This document shows, one piece after another, positions 1 through 6,315 of a DNA stretch of 8,890 nt. Both the position numbers and the translations under genes were made by a program. The notes under the pieces were generated by a model that was given only the letters and a program-made list of their open reading frames with translations, searched no databases and was not told where the DNA came from. Position 1 is the stretch's first letter. Every line of letters begins with the position of its first letter. Source of the stretch: Deltaproteobacteria bacterium (lineage in GTDB: Bacteria > Myxococcota_A > Polyangia > Palsa-1104 > JAEUJZ01); contig JAGNNG010000052.1 of assembly GCA_017990795.1 (NCBI GenBank), forward strand, positions 1 to 8,890. Reading direction: 5' to 3'.

Positions 1-201
1 CTGCAGCAGACTACGCATCTGAGCATCGGCAGCGGCAAGGTTCAGCGTCGACATATCGGGAAAACAGACGCCCACCGACTTCTGGCTCGCCAAGCGCTCG
101 AGCAGCACCTGCACGGCCTGCGGCACTGTCAGGCGCGGAAAGCGCACCCGCAAGATGTCCACAAAGTCCGCTGCCTCTTGAGCCCCCGCCGTCGCAGACA
201 T
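1..201 (-). CDS. Probable WecG/TagA/CpsF-family glycosyltransferase, N-terminal part (runs off window)
   Basis: Only the first 67 codons are present; the gene continues past position 1. The ATG at 201 has a good ribosome site (GAGGAA, about 6 nt upstream) and lies 8 bp after the stop of the polysaccharide-export gene, so the two are surely co-transcribed. The visible residues include a hydrophobic strand followed by 'STLNLAAADAQMRSLL' (about residues 51-66). This resembles the N-terminal '(N)..TLNLA..D..(L)R.LL' segment of WecG/TagA/CpsF glycosyltransferases, which transfer a sugar such as N-acetylmannosaminuronate or ManNAc to a lipid-linked precursor at the inner membrane. The catalytic region lies outside the window, so the family call rests on this short segment and the exopolysaccharide context. 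Another exopolysaccharide enzyme is possible. Confidence 0.55.
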   Translation of the reverse strand, partial: MSATAGAQEAADFVDILRVRFPRLTVPQAVQVLLERLASQKSVGVCFPDMSTLNLAAADAQMRSLLQ

Positions 202-209
202 CGACTTCC

Positions 210-848
210 TCAAGGAACGACGATGACGTCGCCGCGTAGCAAGTAGAGGTTCATCTCGGGGTTTTTGCCCGCCGCCAACCGAGAGTAAATGACCGGAATG
301 CTGCGATCCTTGCCGTCGCCATGGCGCAGGATATGGATGCTGTCGCCCCGCGCGTAGGGAGTCAGTCCATGCGCCAGCGCCAGCGCCTCCAGCACCGTCA
401 CATAGTGACCTGGTTGGTAGTGGCCTGGCTGGTTGACCTCACCAAGGATGCTGACGGCGTAGCCTTGAAACTCGTCCACTGACACCGTCAGCGTCGGCAT
501 ATCAGCATTCTGCGTGATATAGCGCTCAAGCCCCTTGCCGAGCTTCTCGCGCAGCTGCTTCACCGTCAGTCCGGCCGCTTCGACCTGACCCAGCAGCGGC
601 ACTTGAATCATGCCGTCGGGCAGCACCCGCAGACGCCCTGAGACGTCGGGATTTTTCCACTGACGAATCTCGATGATGTCGCCGGGCCCGAGCACGTAAT
701 CGCGCTTGGTAGGATCGATCTCGGTGTCGTAGTCGTAGGTTGGCAGCGTCGCACAGCCAACAGCCGAGGCAAAAAGCAGCGGCAACAAGACGAGCAGTCG
801 CAGGCCGAGCCCACAAAGCCATCGCCGATCTACATGCCGGTCCTGCAT
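210..848 (-). CDS. Short Wza-like outer-membrane polysaccharide export (OPX) lipoprotein
   Basis: This 212-residue protein is a polysaccharide biosynthesis/export protein. It has a basic N-terminus, a hydrophobic segment (about 12-30) and a relaxed lipobox ending at Cys32 (AVGC), so it is probably a lipoprotein. The Poly_export domain starts at about residue 51 with 'YVLGPGDIIEI' and runs to about 126. An SLBB domain follows (about 131-212), with 'GEVNQPG', 'TVLEALALAHGLTP' and the closing 'LRGDVIVVP'. It is much shorter than E. coli Wza (about 380 residues) and ends right after the SLBB domain, so it lacks the C-terminal helix that forms Wza's outer-membrane pore. Myxobacterial OPX proteins are often built this way. 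It would form the periplasmic export channel for a Wzx/Wzy-type or similar polysaccharide. The ATG at 848 has no clear Shine-Dalgarno sequence, but an in-frame TAG lies just upstream, so no longer start is available. Confidence 0.9.
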   Translation of the reverse strand: MQDRHVDRRWLCGLGLRLLVLLPLLFASAVGCATLPTYDYDTEIDPTKRDYVLGPGDIIEIRQWKNPDVSGRLRVLPDGMIQVPLLGQVEAAGLTVKQLREKLGKGLERYITQNADMPTLTVSVDEFQGYAVSILGEVNQPGHYQPGHYVTVLEALALAHGLTPYARGDSIHILRHGDGKDRSIPVIYSRLAAGKNPEMNLYLLRGDVIVVP

Positions 849-884
849 CGTGCGGACATGCTACCACACGGCATACTGGCGTAA

Positions 885-897
885 GCACGACTCGTGC
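885..897. promoter_or_regulatory. Perfect 6+1+6 inverted repeat upstream of the polysaccharide export gene
   Basis: GCACGA-C-TCGTGC is a perfect inverted repeat centred 43 bp upstream of the export-gene ATG. On the minus strand it is followed by TTACG rather than a T-run, so it does not look like a terminator for ftsZ. Its place between ftsZ and the exopolysaccharide genes fits an operator, but a chance palindrome of this size cannot be excluded. No convincing -35/-10 pair was found beside it. Confidence 0.3.
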
Positions 898-983
898 AAA
901 TGCAGCAGAGCAAGCCTTGCCGACCGCAACGTTTTGTGAAGGATTTCGAGAGGAAAAGAGGTGTAGCGGGGAACGTCTGTTTT

Positions 984-1017
984 GAGCAGCGCGCGATCGA
1001 AGAACCCGCGGCTGCTC
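984..1017 (-). terminator. Stable hairpin just after ftsZ, without a U-tract
   Basis: GAGCAGC (984-990) pairs with GCTGCTC (1011-1017). Past a bulged G at 991, four more GC pairs form (992-995 with 1007-1010), leaving an 11 nt loop. The hairpin starts 15 nt after the ftsZ stop codon. In the minus-strand transcript it is followed by AAAACAG, not by U residues, so it is not a standard intrinsic terminator. It could be a 3'-end stabiliser, a processing site or a partial terminator that separates ftsZ from the exopolysaccharide genes. Confidence 0.4.
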
Positions 1018-1032
1018 TCAGAAGCGCCCTAG

Positions 1033-2334
1033 CTACTCGCGAACAGTGGCGTGCTGGCTGCGACGCTGGTAGGTCGGCGTGTCAAAGTCCTCGTCTTCAA
1101 AGCTCAGGCGAGTACCCAGCGCAACCCGGGCTGCGCGAGCCGGTGCGGGCTCAACACGAGTCGTCGGCGTAGCAACCCGCGCACGCTGTGGACCACCTGA
1201 GATCGGAGCCGTAGCTGCAACTTCCACGCGCGGCGGTACTGCGGCGGGAACCGGAGGTGGCAGCTCGACGCGCGGCGCAGATACTTCGCTGCGCACAAAC
1301 GAGATCGGCACCTGATGCAGCGACGAAGACGGCTTGCGCTCGGCGTAGACCGACGGCTCCAAGTCCGCTTCTTTGTAGTTATCAAAGCCGGTGGCAATGA
1401 CGGTGATACGCACCTCATCGACCAAGCTGGGATCGATCACCGAGCCGAAGATGATGTTGGCATCCTCGTGTGCGGCTTCCTGAATCAGCGAGGAGGCCTC
1501 GTTGACCTCAAACAGCGTCAGGTCTGGACCGCCGGTGATGTTGATCAGGATGCCAGTGGCACCGGTTATCGACACATCTTCGAGCAGCGGTGACGAAATC
1601 GCCTGTTGAGCGGCTTCGATGGCGCGACGCTCGCCCGAGGCACGACCGGTGCCCATCAGCGCTCGGCCCATGCTCGACATGATCGTCTTTACGTCGGCAA
1701 AATCGACGTTGATAAGACCCGGAATGGTGATGAGATCGCTGATGCCTTGCACGGCGTTGAGCAGGACCTCATCGGCCTTGCGAAACGCGTCCAGCATCGT
1801 CGTCTTCTGACCAGCCACCGAGAGCAGACGCTCATTCGGAATGGTGATCAGCGTGTCGACTGCGCGCGCCAGGTTGATGATGCCTTCGTCGGCGTGGCGA
1901 CGGCGCTTTTTGCCTTCAAAGCCAAACGGCTTGGTGACCACACCGACTGTCAGTGCGCCAAGCTCGCGAGCCACCTCGGCAATCACAGGTGCGGCACCGG
2001 TTCCGGTCCCGCCGCCCATGCCCGCAGTGACGAACACCATGTCGGCACCAGCGAGGATCTCAGCAATTCGCTCGCGATCTTCCATCGCTGAGCTCTTGCC
2101 AATCTCTGGGTTTGCACCTGCGCCCAGACCACGCGTCAAGCGTCCGCCAAGCGGAATCTTGATCTGTGACTGGTTGCTCTCGAGTGCTTGTAAGTCAGTG
2201 TTTGCAGCAACGAAGTCAACACCCTCCAAACGGCTTTGGATCATGGTGTTGATGGCGTTTCCGCCACCGCCGCCCACGCCTATGACTTTGATCTTGGCGT
2301 GGTTGTGATTGTCGTCGAATTCCAATAGGGCCAT
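1033..2334 (-). CDS. ftsZ: Cell division protein FtsZ (tubulin-like GTPase)
   Basis: FtsZ polymerises with GTP into the Z ring at midcell and recruits the division machinery. All hallmarks are visible in the 433 residues: the N-terminal nucleotide-binding strand 'IKVIGVGGGGGNA' (15-27), 'NTD' (45-47), the tubulin signature GGGTGTG (107-113), 'TKPFGFEGKKR' (134-144) and the T7 synergy loop 'NVDFADV' (209-215) with the catalytic aspartates. After the GTPase core (to about 318) comes a Pro/Arg-rich, probably disordered linker of about 90 residues. The conserved C-terminal peptide then appears as 'DFDTPTYQRR' (416-425), the binding site for membrane tethers such as FtsA. The ATG at 2334 has a strong ribosome site (GGGGAGG, 7 nt away). 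No ftsA or ftsQ lies next to it: rsmG is upstream and an exopolysaccharide exporter downstream. Length and motifs are normal, so the gene looks functional. Confidence 0.98.
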   Translation of the reverse strand: MALLEFDDNHNHAKIKVIGVGGGGGNAINTMIQSRLEGVDFVAANTDLQALESNQSQIKIPLGGRLTRGLGAGANPEIGKSSAMEDRERIAEILAGADMVFVTAGMGGGTGTGAAPVIAEVARELGALTVGVVTKPFGFEGKKRRRHADEGIINLARAVDTLITIPNERLLSVAGQKTTMLDAFRKADEVLLNAVQGISDLITIPGLINVDFADVKTIMSSMGRALMGTGRASGERRAIEAAQQAISSPLLEDVSITGATGILINITGGPDLTLFEVNEASSLIQEAAHEDANIIFGSVIDPSLVDEVRITVIATGFDNYKEADLEPSVYAERKPSSSLHQVPISFVRSEVSAPRVELPPPVPAAVPPRVEVAATAPISGGPQRARVATPTTRVEPAPARAARVALGTRLSFEDEDFDTPTYQRRSQHATVRE

Positions 2335-2357
2335 GCGTAGTCCTCCCCGATTTGGTG

Positions 2358-2385
2358 ATTGTCAACCGAGGGATCTGTGGGTCAA
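2358..2385 (-). promoter_or_regulatory. Candidate sigma70-type promoter of ftsZ
   Basis: On the minus strand, TTGACC (2385-2380) and GACAAT (2363-2358) are separated by 16 bp and match the -35 and -10 consensus at 5/6 and 4/6 positions. An A/T-rich run (AGAAAAAAT) sits directly upstream and could act as an UP element. The start would fall near 2351, giving a short leader that still contains the GGGGAGG ribosome site. A second TTGACA at 2365-2360 overlaps the -10 element, but no -10 element could be placed for it. Confidence 0.45.
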
Positions 2386-2532
2386 TTTTTTCTGTGAAAT
2401 TTCTGCAACTTAGGCGCGGTGCATGACTCAGCCGCAGCAGCGTTCTCGACGGAAAATTCGCCACTTTGATGGCACACAGGCTGCGCAATTTTTCGCGCTA
2501 CCTGCAGTGCTTATTGGCGGCTGCATGTAGGC

Positions 2533-2552
2533 AAAAATAGCGCTCGAGCGCT
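2533..2552 (-). terminator. Short intrinsic terminator-like palindrome after rsmG
   Basis: A perfect 14 bp palindrome (AGCGCTCGAGCGCT, 2539-2552) folds in the minus-strand transcript into a five-pair GC-rich stem with a UCGA loop. One A then five U residues follow (2538-2533). It lies 39 nt after the rsmG stop and upstream of the ftsZ promoter, the right place to end the gntR-rsmG transcript. The stem is short, so termination may be incomplete. The rest of the 257 bp rsmG-ftsZ gap shows no convincing gene. Confidence 0.5.
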
Positions 2553-2591
2553 TGCGCCAACGTGGTGTGCGCAGGCTCAGAAACCGCCGGG

Positions 2592-3218
2592 TCAGTGCGC
2601 TTGCGCGCGATAGCCCAGCAGACGATACGGACCGGCACCGACGTCGTAGTTCTCGTCGAGAACCAGCTGACAGTCTAGCGGCGGCGGCGGAATCACTTCG
2701 GCCAAGCTGGTCATCGCTAGCACCATGCCACCGGGCAACACCAGCTGACGACCAAGCTGCAGCCACTCAGGCAGCGGCAGTGCCGCGCGTGAAACGGCAA
2801 TACCAAACTGCTGCGAGAGCTTGCTCGCATCGTCGGCCACGACTTCATAACGCAGGCCGAGCTCACGGCGCAGAGTCATCAGGAACGCAGCTTTTTTACC
2901 GATGCGCTCAACCAATGTGACCTGCAGATCTGGCCTGAGTAGCGCGCAGATTGCTCCCGGTAGACCCGCCCCACTGCCAATGTCCACCAGCGACGCTGTC
3001 GGTAGTTCCGTCGCCGACGGCAGACGCCTGACCAAGGCCAGGCTGTCTAGAAAGTGCCGCACTACAACTTGGCGGGGCTCCTGCACCGCTGTGAGGTTCA
3101 TCTTCTTGCCCCACAAAGTCAGCAGCTGCAGATAGCGCTGAAACTGCTCGCACAGCGCTTCATCCAGCGGCAGCCCAAGCTGCGTCGCCCCGGCGGTAAG
3201 CAGCTGCTTCTCGCTCAT
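2592..3218 (-). CDS. rsmG: 16S rRNA (guanine(527)-N7)-methyltransferase RsmG (GidB)
   Basis: RsmG uses S-adenosylmethionine to methylate N7 of G527 in the 530 loop of 16S rRNA; in other bacteria its loss gives low-level streptomycin resistance. The 208-residue length is normal. The family's N-terminal signature 'WGKKMNLTAV...VVRHFLDSL' is at 36-60, the SAM-binding motif I 'VDIGSGAGLPG' at 78-88, the acidic end of strand 2 at 'LVER' (102-105), and 'SRA' followed by a 'PGG' turn at 143-164. The ATG lies 3 bp after the stop of the Cys-rich gene and has no good Shine-Dalgarno of its own, which suggests translational coupling. The usual neighbours of rsmG in many bacteria (mnmG, parA, parB) are absent here. 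Confidence 0.95.
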   Translation of the reverse strand: MSEKQLLTAGATQLGLPLDEALCEQFQRYLQLLTLWGKKMNLTAVQEPRQVVVRHFLDSLALVRRLPSATELPTASLVDIGSGAGLPGAICALLRPDLQVTLVERIGKKAAFLMTLRRELGLRYEVVADDASKLSQQFGIAVSRAALPLPEWLQLGRQLVLPGGMVLAMTSLAEVIPPPPLDCQLVLDENYDVGAGPYRLLGYRAQAH

Positions 3219-3221
3219 CGC

Positions 3222-3938
3222 TTAGTCGACGCGAGCGGCATCAACAGCGCCGCCATCGGTGACTCCGGCATCCACAGCAGCAGCCCCTGGACAGCAGATA
3301 TCGTCGGTCAGCGGACAGTACGTCATGGAGCCCATTGCAGCGCCAGGACGACGCTGCGGAGGAATCAGCGTACTAGCAGCACAGACATCGCCACCAGCCA
3401 TGTCGACGGTACCAGCATCAGGTGCTGCGGCGATCTTGTGTACACAAGCGCCAGTACAAGCGGGACCCCGCGCGATACACACCATCTCGGGGACGACGCA
3501 CGTAGCTGTTACATCCGCCTGCGTAGCCTTGTACTGCCCACAGACGGCAGGAGCATCAATCGGCGTCGGACGATCGGCAGATGGCGCAAACACACCGCCA
3601 ATTCCGGTCTGATCGAGCTCTCCCGCTGCCGTCGGCGTAAATGCGAGACGACACTTCGCGGTCGATGAACAGTCGTCGCACTGACCAGCCTGTGGACCGA
3701 CTGCGCGCACCAAATAGCAAGCCCGAGGATAAGAACACTGACCAACGGTGGACGGGTTTTGTCCCGGAGCCACCGTCGCATCAGTACACATCAGCGCCCC
3801 CAGCATCGTGCCAACACCAAGCAAGCCAGCAACCCAGATTAGCCTCCTGCGCGGTCGCACTTGACCGGGTGGCAAGGCTACTTCTGCCAGCTTGGCAGCG
3901 AGAACTGTCTTGTCTGCTTGCTTGGAAATTGGCTTCAC
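3222..3938 (-). CDS. Cys-rich membrane-anchored or lipid-anchored envelope protein of unknown function
   Basis: Not recognised as a named family. The chosen GTG start at 3938 gives 238 residues: about 30 mostly polar or basic cytoplasmic residues, one hydrophobic segment (about 32-50), then Cys51 directly after it ('LGALMC'). This is only a poor lipobox because Met precedes the Cys, so it could be a lipoprotein or a signal-anchored protein. The remaining 14 cysteines (68, 74, 87, 90, 96, 133, 147, 154, 161, 165, 186, 208, 215, 216) suggest a disulfide-bonded extracytoplasmic domain. Two Asp/Ala/Gly-rich stretches (172-184 and 222-238) resemble the 'DAG/DGG' linkers common in myxobacterial surface proteins. 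It starts 13 bp after the gntR stop and ends 3 bp before rsmG, so all three are probably one operon. Start choice is uncertain: the ribosome site is weak, and an ATG at 4013 would overlap gntR by 62 bp. Confidence 0.6.
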   Translation of the reverse strand: MKPISKQADKTVLAAKLAEVALPPGQVRPRRRLIWVAGLLGVGTMLGALMCTDATVAPGQNPSTVGQCSYPRACYLVRAVGPQAGQCDDCSSTAKCRLAFTPTAAGELDQTGIGGVFAPSADRPTPIDAPAVCGQYKATQADVTATCVVPEMVCIARGPACTGACVHKIAAAPDAGTVDMAGGDVCAASTLIPPQRRPGAAMGSMTYCPLTDDICCPGAAAVDAGVTDGGAVDAARVD

Positions 3939-3951
3939 GATGAAAGAGTAC

Positions 3952-4704
3952 TTACTTCGCCGCTGCTGCTGCTGCGCCGCCGACAATTCGGCTCTTACCG
4001 GGGAACAGCGCACCGAGCATTTCCTGCGCCTTGAACAAGTAGTCGTTCACGGCCTTGGATGCTTTGTCGGCCTCACGCGCCTTGATAGCGGTGATGACAT
4101 CGCGGTGATGCTTGCGCACCACAGGAGCACCAGGGCTGACCTGCGCAAAAAAGACAGCGTGCGAGGTCACTGCGGCACGAATGGTGTTGATGAGCAGCTG
4201 GAACACGCGGTTCTTAGCGCAGCGGGTTAGCTCCAGATAGAACTCGAAGTCGAGTTTTAGGAGCTCGTCCGCCGTCAGCTCGCTCTCGGCGCGCTTGGCG
4301 ATCTCGTCGAGACGCTGCAGGTCCTCGGGCGTTGCTTTCTCTGCAGCCATATAGGCCACGTCACGCGCGAAGATGCGACGGAACTCCAGCACATCTTCCA
4401 GGACCTCGATGCTGGGAATGCCGTCGGCAGTGCCAGCAACCAGGTGCGAGACCAGCTCAACACCAGCGGTCTGCATAAAATCTAGGACGCGAGTACCGTC
4501 GCCTTGACGGGTCTTGACCAGGCCCATCTGCTCCAGAGCCTTGATGGCTTCGCGCAGCGAGGCACGGTTGACACCCAGCTCTTCGGCGAGCTTACGCTCC
4601 GGCGGTAGCTTGTCCCCGGTGGCGTAGTGCCCTCGGAGAATTAGGGTACGAAGTTGTTGGACGATTTCTTCTGCGACTCTTTGTTTTCCGATTGGCTTCA
4701 ACAT
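3952..4704 (-). CDS. FadR-type GntR-family transcriptional regulator (FCD-like effector domain)
   Basis: This 250-residue regulator has an N-terminal winged helix-turn-helix (about 8-75) with the GntR signature 'LPPERKLAEELGVNRASLREAIKALE' split over 33-58 and the wing 'TRQGDGTRV' (65-73). The all-helical C-terminal effector domain (about 98-232) is FCD/FadR-like. In FCD domains an Asp and three His bind a metal. Here Asp152 and His200 are kept, but the other two positions read Tyr156 and Tyr222, so the site is probably lost or altered. The stretch 'NRVFQLLINTIRAAVTSHAVFF' (split, 165-186) resembles the matching helix of E. coli FadR, which binds acyl-CoA and not metal. A fatty-acid-type ligand is therefore possible but unproven. 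The C-terminus ends in GG followed by six Ala and Lys, encoded by a GCN-rich run. The ATG at 4704 lacks a clear ribosome site. Confidence 0.88.
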   Translation of the reverse strand: MLKPIGKQRVAEEIVQQLRTLILRGHYATGDKLPPERKLAEELGVNRASLREAIKALEQMGLVKTRQGDGTRVLDFMQTAGVELVSHLVAGTADGIPSIEVLEDVLEFRRIFARDVAYMAAEKATPEDLQRLDEIAKRAESELTADELLKLDFEFYLELTRCAKNRVFQLLINTIRAAVTSHAVFFAQVSPGAPVVRKHHRDVITAIKAREADKASKAVNDYLFKAQEMLGALFPGKSRIVGGAAAAAAK

Positions 4705-4726
4705 TGCGCGCAGCGTAGCGAATTGA

Positions 4727-4749
4727 TTTTGAGAAGAAAAGTCTCAAAA
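4727..4749. promoter_or_regulatory. AT-rich 8+7+8 inverted repeat in front of the GntR regulator
   Basis: TTTTGAGA (4727-4734) and TCTCAAAA (4742-4749) are perfect inverted arms around a 7 nt spacer, centred 34 bp upstream of the regulator ATG. GntR-family repressors commonly bind such palindromes in their own promoter, so this is a candidate auto-operator. The flanking A/T-rich DNA would also suit a promoter. The TGGT/ACCA half-sites of E. coli FadR are not present. An AU-rich hairpin ending the upstream lipoprotein transcript is the alternative reading, but the stem has only three GC pairs. Confidence 0.35.
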
Positions 4750-4840
4750 ATGATCAAACGCACTGCAGCAGAGTCCGTCTGTGGGCCCACCCTGACTACC
4801 GCGCGAACAGCGACGAACCACGCTGGCGCTCGGGCAGCCG

Positions 4841-5380
4841 CTACTTGATCCCGAGGCTAGCGCCTTGGCGAATCCACAGCAGCCAGCGCTGATAAGTCGT
4901 GTCGCTTTCGTCTGCAAAAAAACGCACGTTCAGCGGTGGCGAGCTCCCCGTGGTCGGATGCAACTGCAGCGGTTTCTGCAAGATCTGCGAGGAAGCTGGC
5001 GTCGTACGATCGATCAAGCCCGGCACACTTAATAGCTGCGTCAGCGTCGCCTGAAGACCATCGCGGGTCTGGTTTGCACCGACGGTCAGGCGCGACGTGC
5101 TACCGGTCGCGTGACAGCTGGCAGTCCCGCCACCGCAGCGCTGAGTCAGATCGCTGACAACCGCAGAGAACGGTACGATCGCTACACACTGCTGCTCAGG
5201 ACGCAGGCATGACTGCTCGGGGCTGCACGGAGTGATGTCGTCGCAATACAACGGATCGCTGGTGAGCAGACAGCCGGCGATGAACAAGCAGGAGAAAACG
5301 GTCCCGAACTGAAGCCAGCGGCGTTGGGCCCGTGCCCATGCAGGAAAATCAGTGGGTGCTGCCGTTGATGTCTGGCCCAT
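4841..5380 (-). CDS. Cys-rich lipoprotein with a degenerate cytochrome-c-like C-terminal region
   Basis: The ATG at 5380 overlaps the preceding stop (TGATG), follows a GGAG five bases upstream, and gives 179 residues; the longer frame to 5554 lies inside the upstream gene and is rejected. A long N-region precedes a hydrophobic stretch and a perfect lipobox, IAGC, with Cys37 as lipidation site. A small Cys cluster follows ('YCDDITPCSPEQSC', then C65). The rest has the layout of myxobacterial and planctomycete cytochrome-like lipoproteins: 'RCGGGTASCHATG' (81-93), a 'LLSVPG' helix (116-121) and the closing 'W..WIRQGA' (166-174). The C-x6-C-H spacing is not the standard haem CxxCH, so haem attachment is doubtful. 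His141 lies about where a distal ligand could be. It would sit outside the cytoplasm and is the third gene of the kinase operon. Substrate and role are unknown. Confidence 0.75.
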   Translation of the reverse strand: MGQTSTAAPTDFPAWARAQRRWLQFGTVFSCLFIAGCLLTSDPLYCDDITPCSPEQSCLRPEQQCVAIVPFSAVVSDLTQRCGGGTASCHATGSTSRLTVGANQTRDGLQATLTQLLSVPGLIDRTTPASSQILQKPLQLHPTTGSSPPLNVRFFADESDTTYQRWLLWIRQGASLGIK

Positions 5381-6315
5381 CAGAACTCCAGCGCTAGGCC
5401 CAGTAAGCTGGGGCTTTTGGCTGTCACCGTCGAAGCCTGCGCCGATGAAGCCCGCGCATCCAAGCCAAAAAGCACCCCAGAGGCGACCAGCATTGCGCCA
5501 CCGGTGCTCACCAGACCGATTCCCCACGGCTGACCATTCAGCTGAGACGGACATCGCTGCTGCCCCGCCGAAAGCATGCAGGTCGGTCGCCCATCAAGCG
5601 CCCACAGCGTCGCCCCTGCCACGAGCACCAGCAGGCCGCTAATCCCCACACCCCACTTGGCCGGCGCCAGCTTTGAGGAGGCCGAAGCGCCAGGCATGCC
5701 AGCTAGCAAGCTGCTATTACGTGCCACCGCTTCGCTGGACGGACGCAGCGTGACCGTCTCACCAGCCGCGATCGTAACCTGCTCCAGAGCGTCGGCAAAC
5801 AGCACGCGGTGATTGCCCGGCTCGACCCAGACATCGCCTCCGGGATACCGTCGCGGCGGCTCGTCATCGACCTGCATCACCACTGCGGAGTTACCGATTA
5901 GCACGATGTGACCTAGACGCTCGCTAAGCCGCCGCACCGCACCACTGGCGTCTTCGGTCTGACCTGGCAGCCGCTCGCTCGTCGAGACTTTGCGCAAAAA
6001 CTGCTGATAGGCACGCATCGCCAACAGCGGATTTTTCTGTGCCTCGTAGACCCGCGCCAAGGAGTACTGAATCTTGTCGCTAGCAAACAGCAGGTATGCC
6101 GACTCCAAAAACTGCTGCGCTTTGCTGAAATCTCGACGCTCAAAGGCGGCGGAGGCTTCCTGCGTCAATGTCCGCGCCAGGAGCCGGGCCTGCTCTGCCC
6201 GGTCCGAGGCCTCGGTTCGAGGTGCAGCACCAACGTCTGTGGCTGCGAGCCCAACGCTCACAACCACCAGCAGCGCGGCCCCCTGCCTGGCCAGGTGCAT
6301 GCGCAGCTTCGGCAC
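5380..6315 (-). CDS. TPR and PEGA-like domain membrane protein linked to the Ser/Thr kinase
   Basis: The 311 residues begin with a signal peptide (hydrophobic 11-25, likely cut near 'VGA/AP', 28-32). A helical TPR-like region (about 45-110, with 'AAFERRDFSKAQQFLESAY' and 'SLARVYEAQKNPLLAMRAYQQFL') comes next. A beta-rich PEGA-like domain follows (about 136-192, with 'VEPGNHRVLF' and 'VTIAAGETVTL'). Two Gly-rich hydrophobic segments (222-240 and 265-286) flank a loop with two Cys ('PTC' 244-246 and 'RCP' 254-256). This layout recurs in Myxococcota next to Ser/Thr kinases, but no molecular function is established for it. The GTG at 6315 directly follows the kinase TAG and has AGGGG five bases upstream; an ATG at 6300 would also leave a signal peptide. 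Its stop overlaps the next start, so translation of all three genes is probably coupled. Confidence 0.85.
   Translation of the reverse strand: MPKLRMHLARQGAALLVVVSVGLAATDVGAAPRTEASDRAEQARLLARTLTQEASAAFERRDFSKAQQFLESAYLLFASDKIQYSLARVYEAQKNPLLAMRAYQQFLRKVSTSERLPGQTEDASGAVRRLSERLGHIVLIGNSAVVMQVDDEPPRRYPGGDVWVEPGNHRVLFADALEQVTIAAGETVTLRPSSEAVARNSSLLAGMPGASASSKLAPAKWGVGISGLLVLVAGATLWALDGRPTCMLSAGQQRCPSQLNGQPWGIGLVSTGGAMLVASGVLFGLDARASSAQASTVTAKSPSLLGLALEF

Noticed and set aside
403..432. 15 bp tandem near-repeat giving QPGHY twice in the SLBB domain
   Set aside because: The two units differ at two positions, and the spacing from the first PG to 'TVL' is normal for SLBB domains, so it is probably not a recent insertion.
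1606..2091. Plus-strand open frame of 161 codons inside ftsZ
   Set aside because: It is fully antisense to the conserved ftsZ core, has no ribosome site or recognisable protein features, and follows from the GC-rich codon pattern of ftsZ.
2428..2526. Possible 32-residue Cys-containing peptide in the rsmG-ftsZ gap
   Set aside because: There is no ribosome site before its ATG, it immediately follows the terminator-like hairpin, and nothing supports coding.
3054..3668. Plus-strand open frame of 204 codons across rsmG and the Cys-rich gene
   Set aside because: It spans parts of two minus-strand genes and its translation has no domain or signal. It is a shadow frame.
3955..3981. GCT/GCC-rich triplet run at the gntR 3' end
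   Set aside because: It encodes a short Ala tail. Triplet changes would not shift the frame, so phase variation is unlikely.
3939..4013. Upstream ATG for the Cys-rich protein
   Set aside because: The extra 25 residues lie in the shifted frame of the gntR 3' end and have no features of their own. The GTG at 3938 removes the overlap, though its ribosome site is weak.
4781..4790. 10 bp palindrome GTGGGCCCAC as a terminator of the kinase operon
   Set aside because: The only possible stem is very short and no T-run follows on the minus strand.
5381..5554. Upstream start for the Cys-rich lipoprotein
   Set aside because: The extension lies entirely within the TPR/PEGA gene. The TGATG start at 5380 has a ribosome site and leaves a proper lipoprotein signal.
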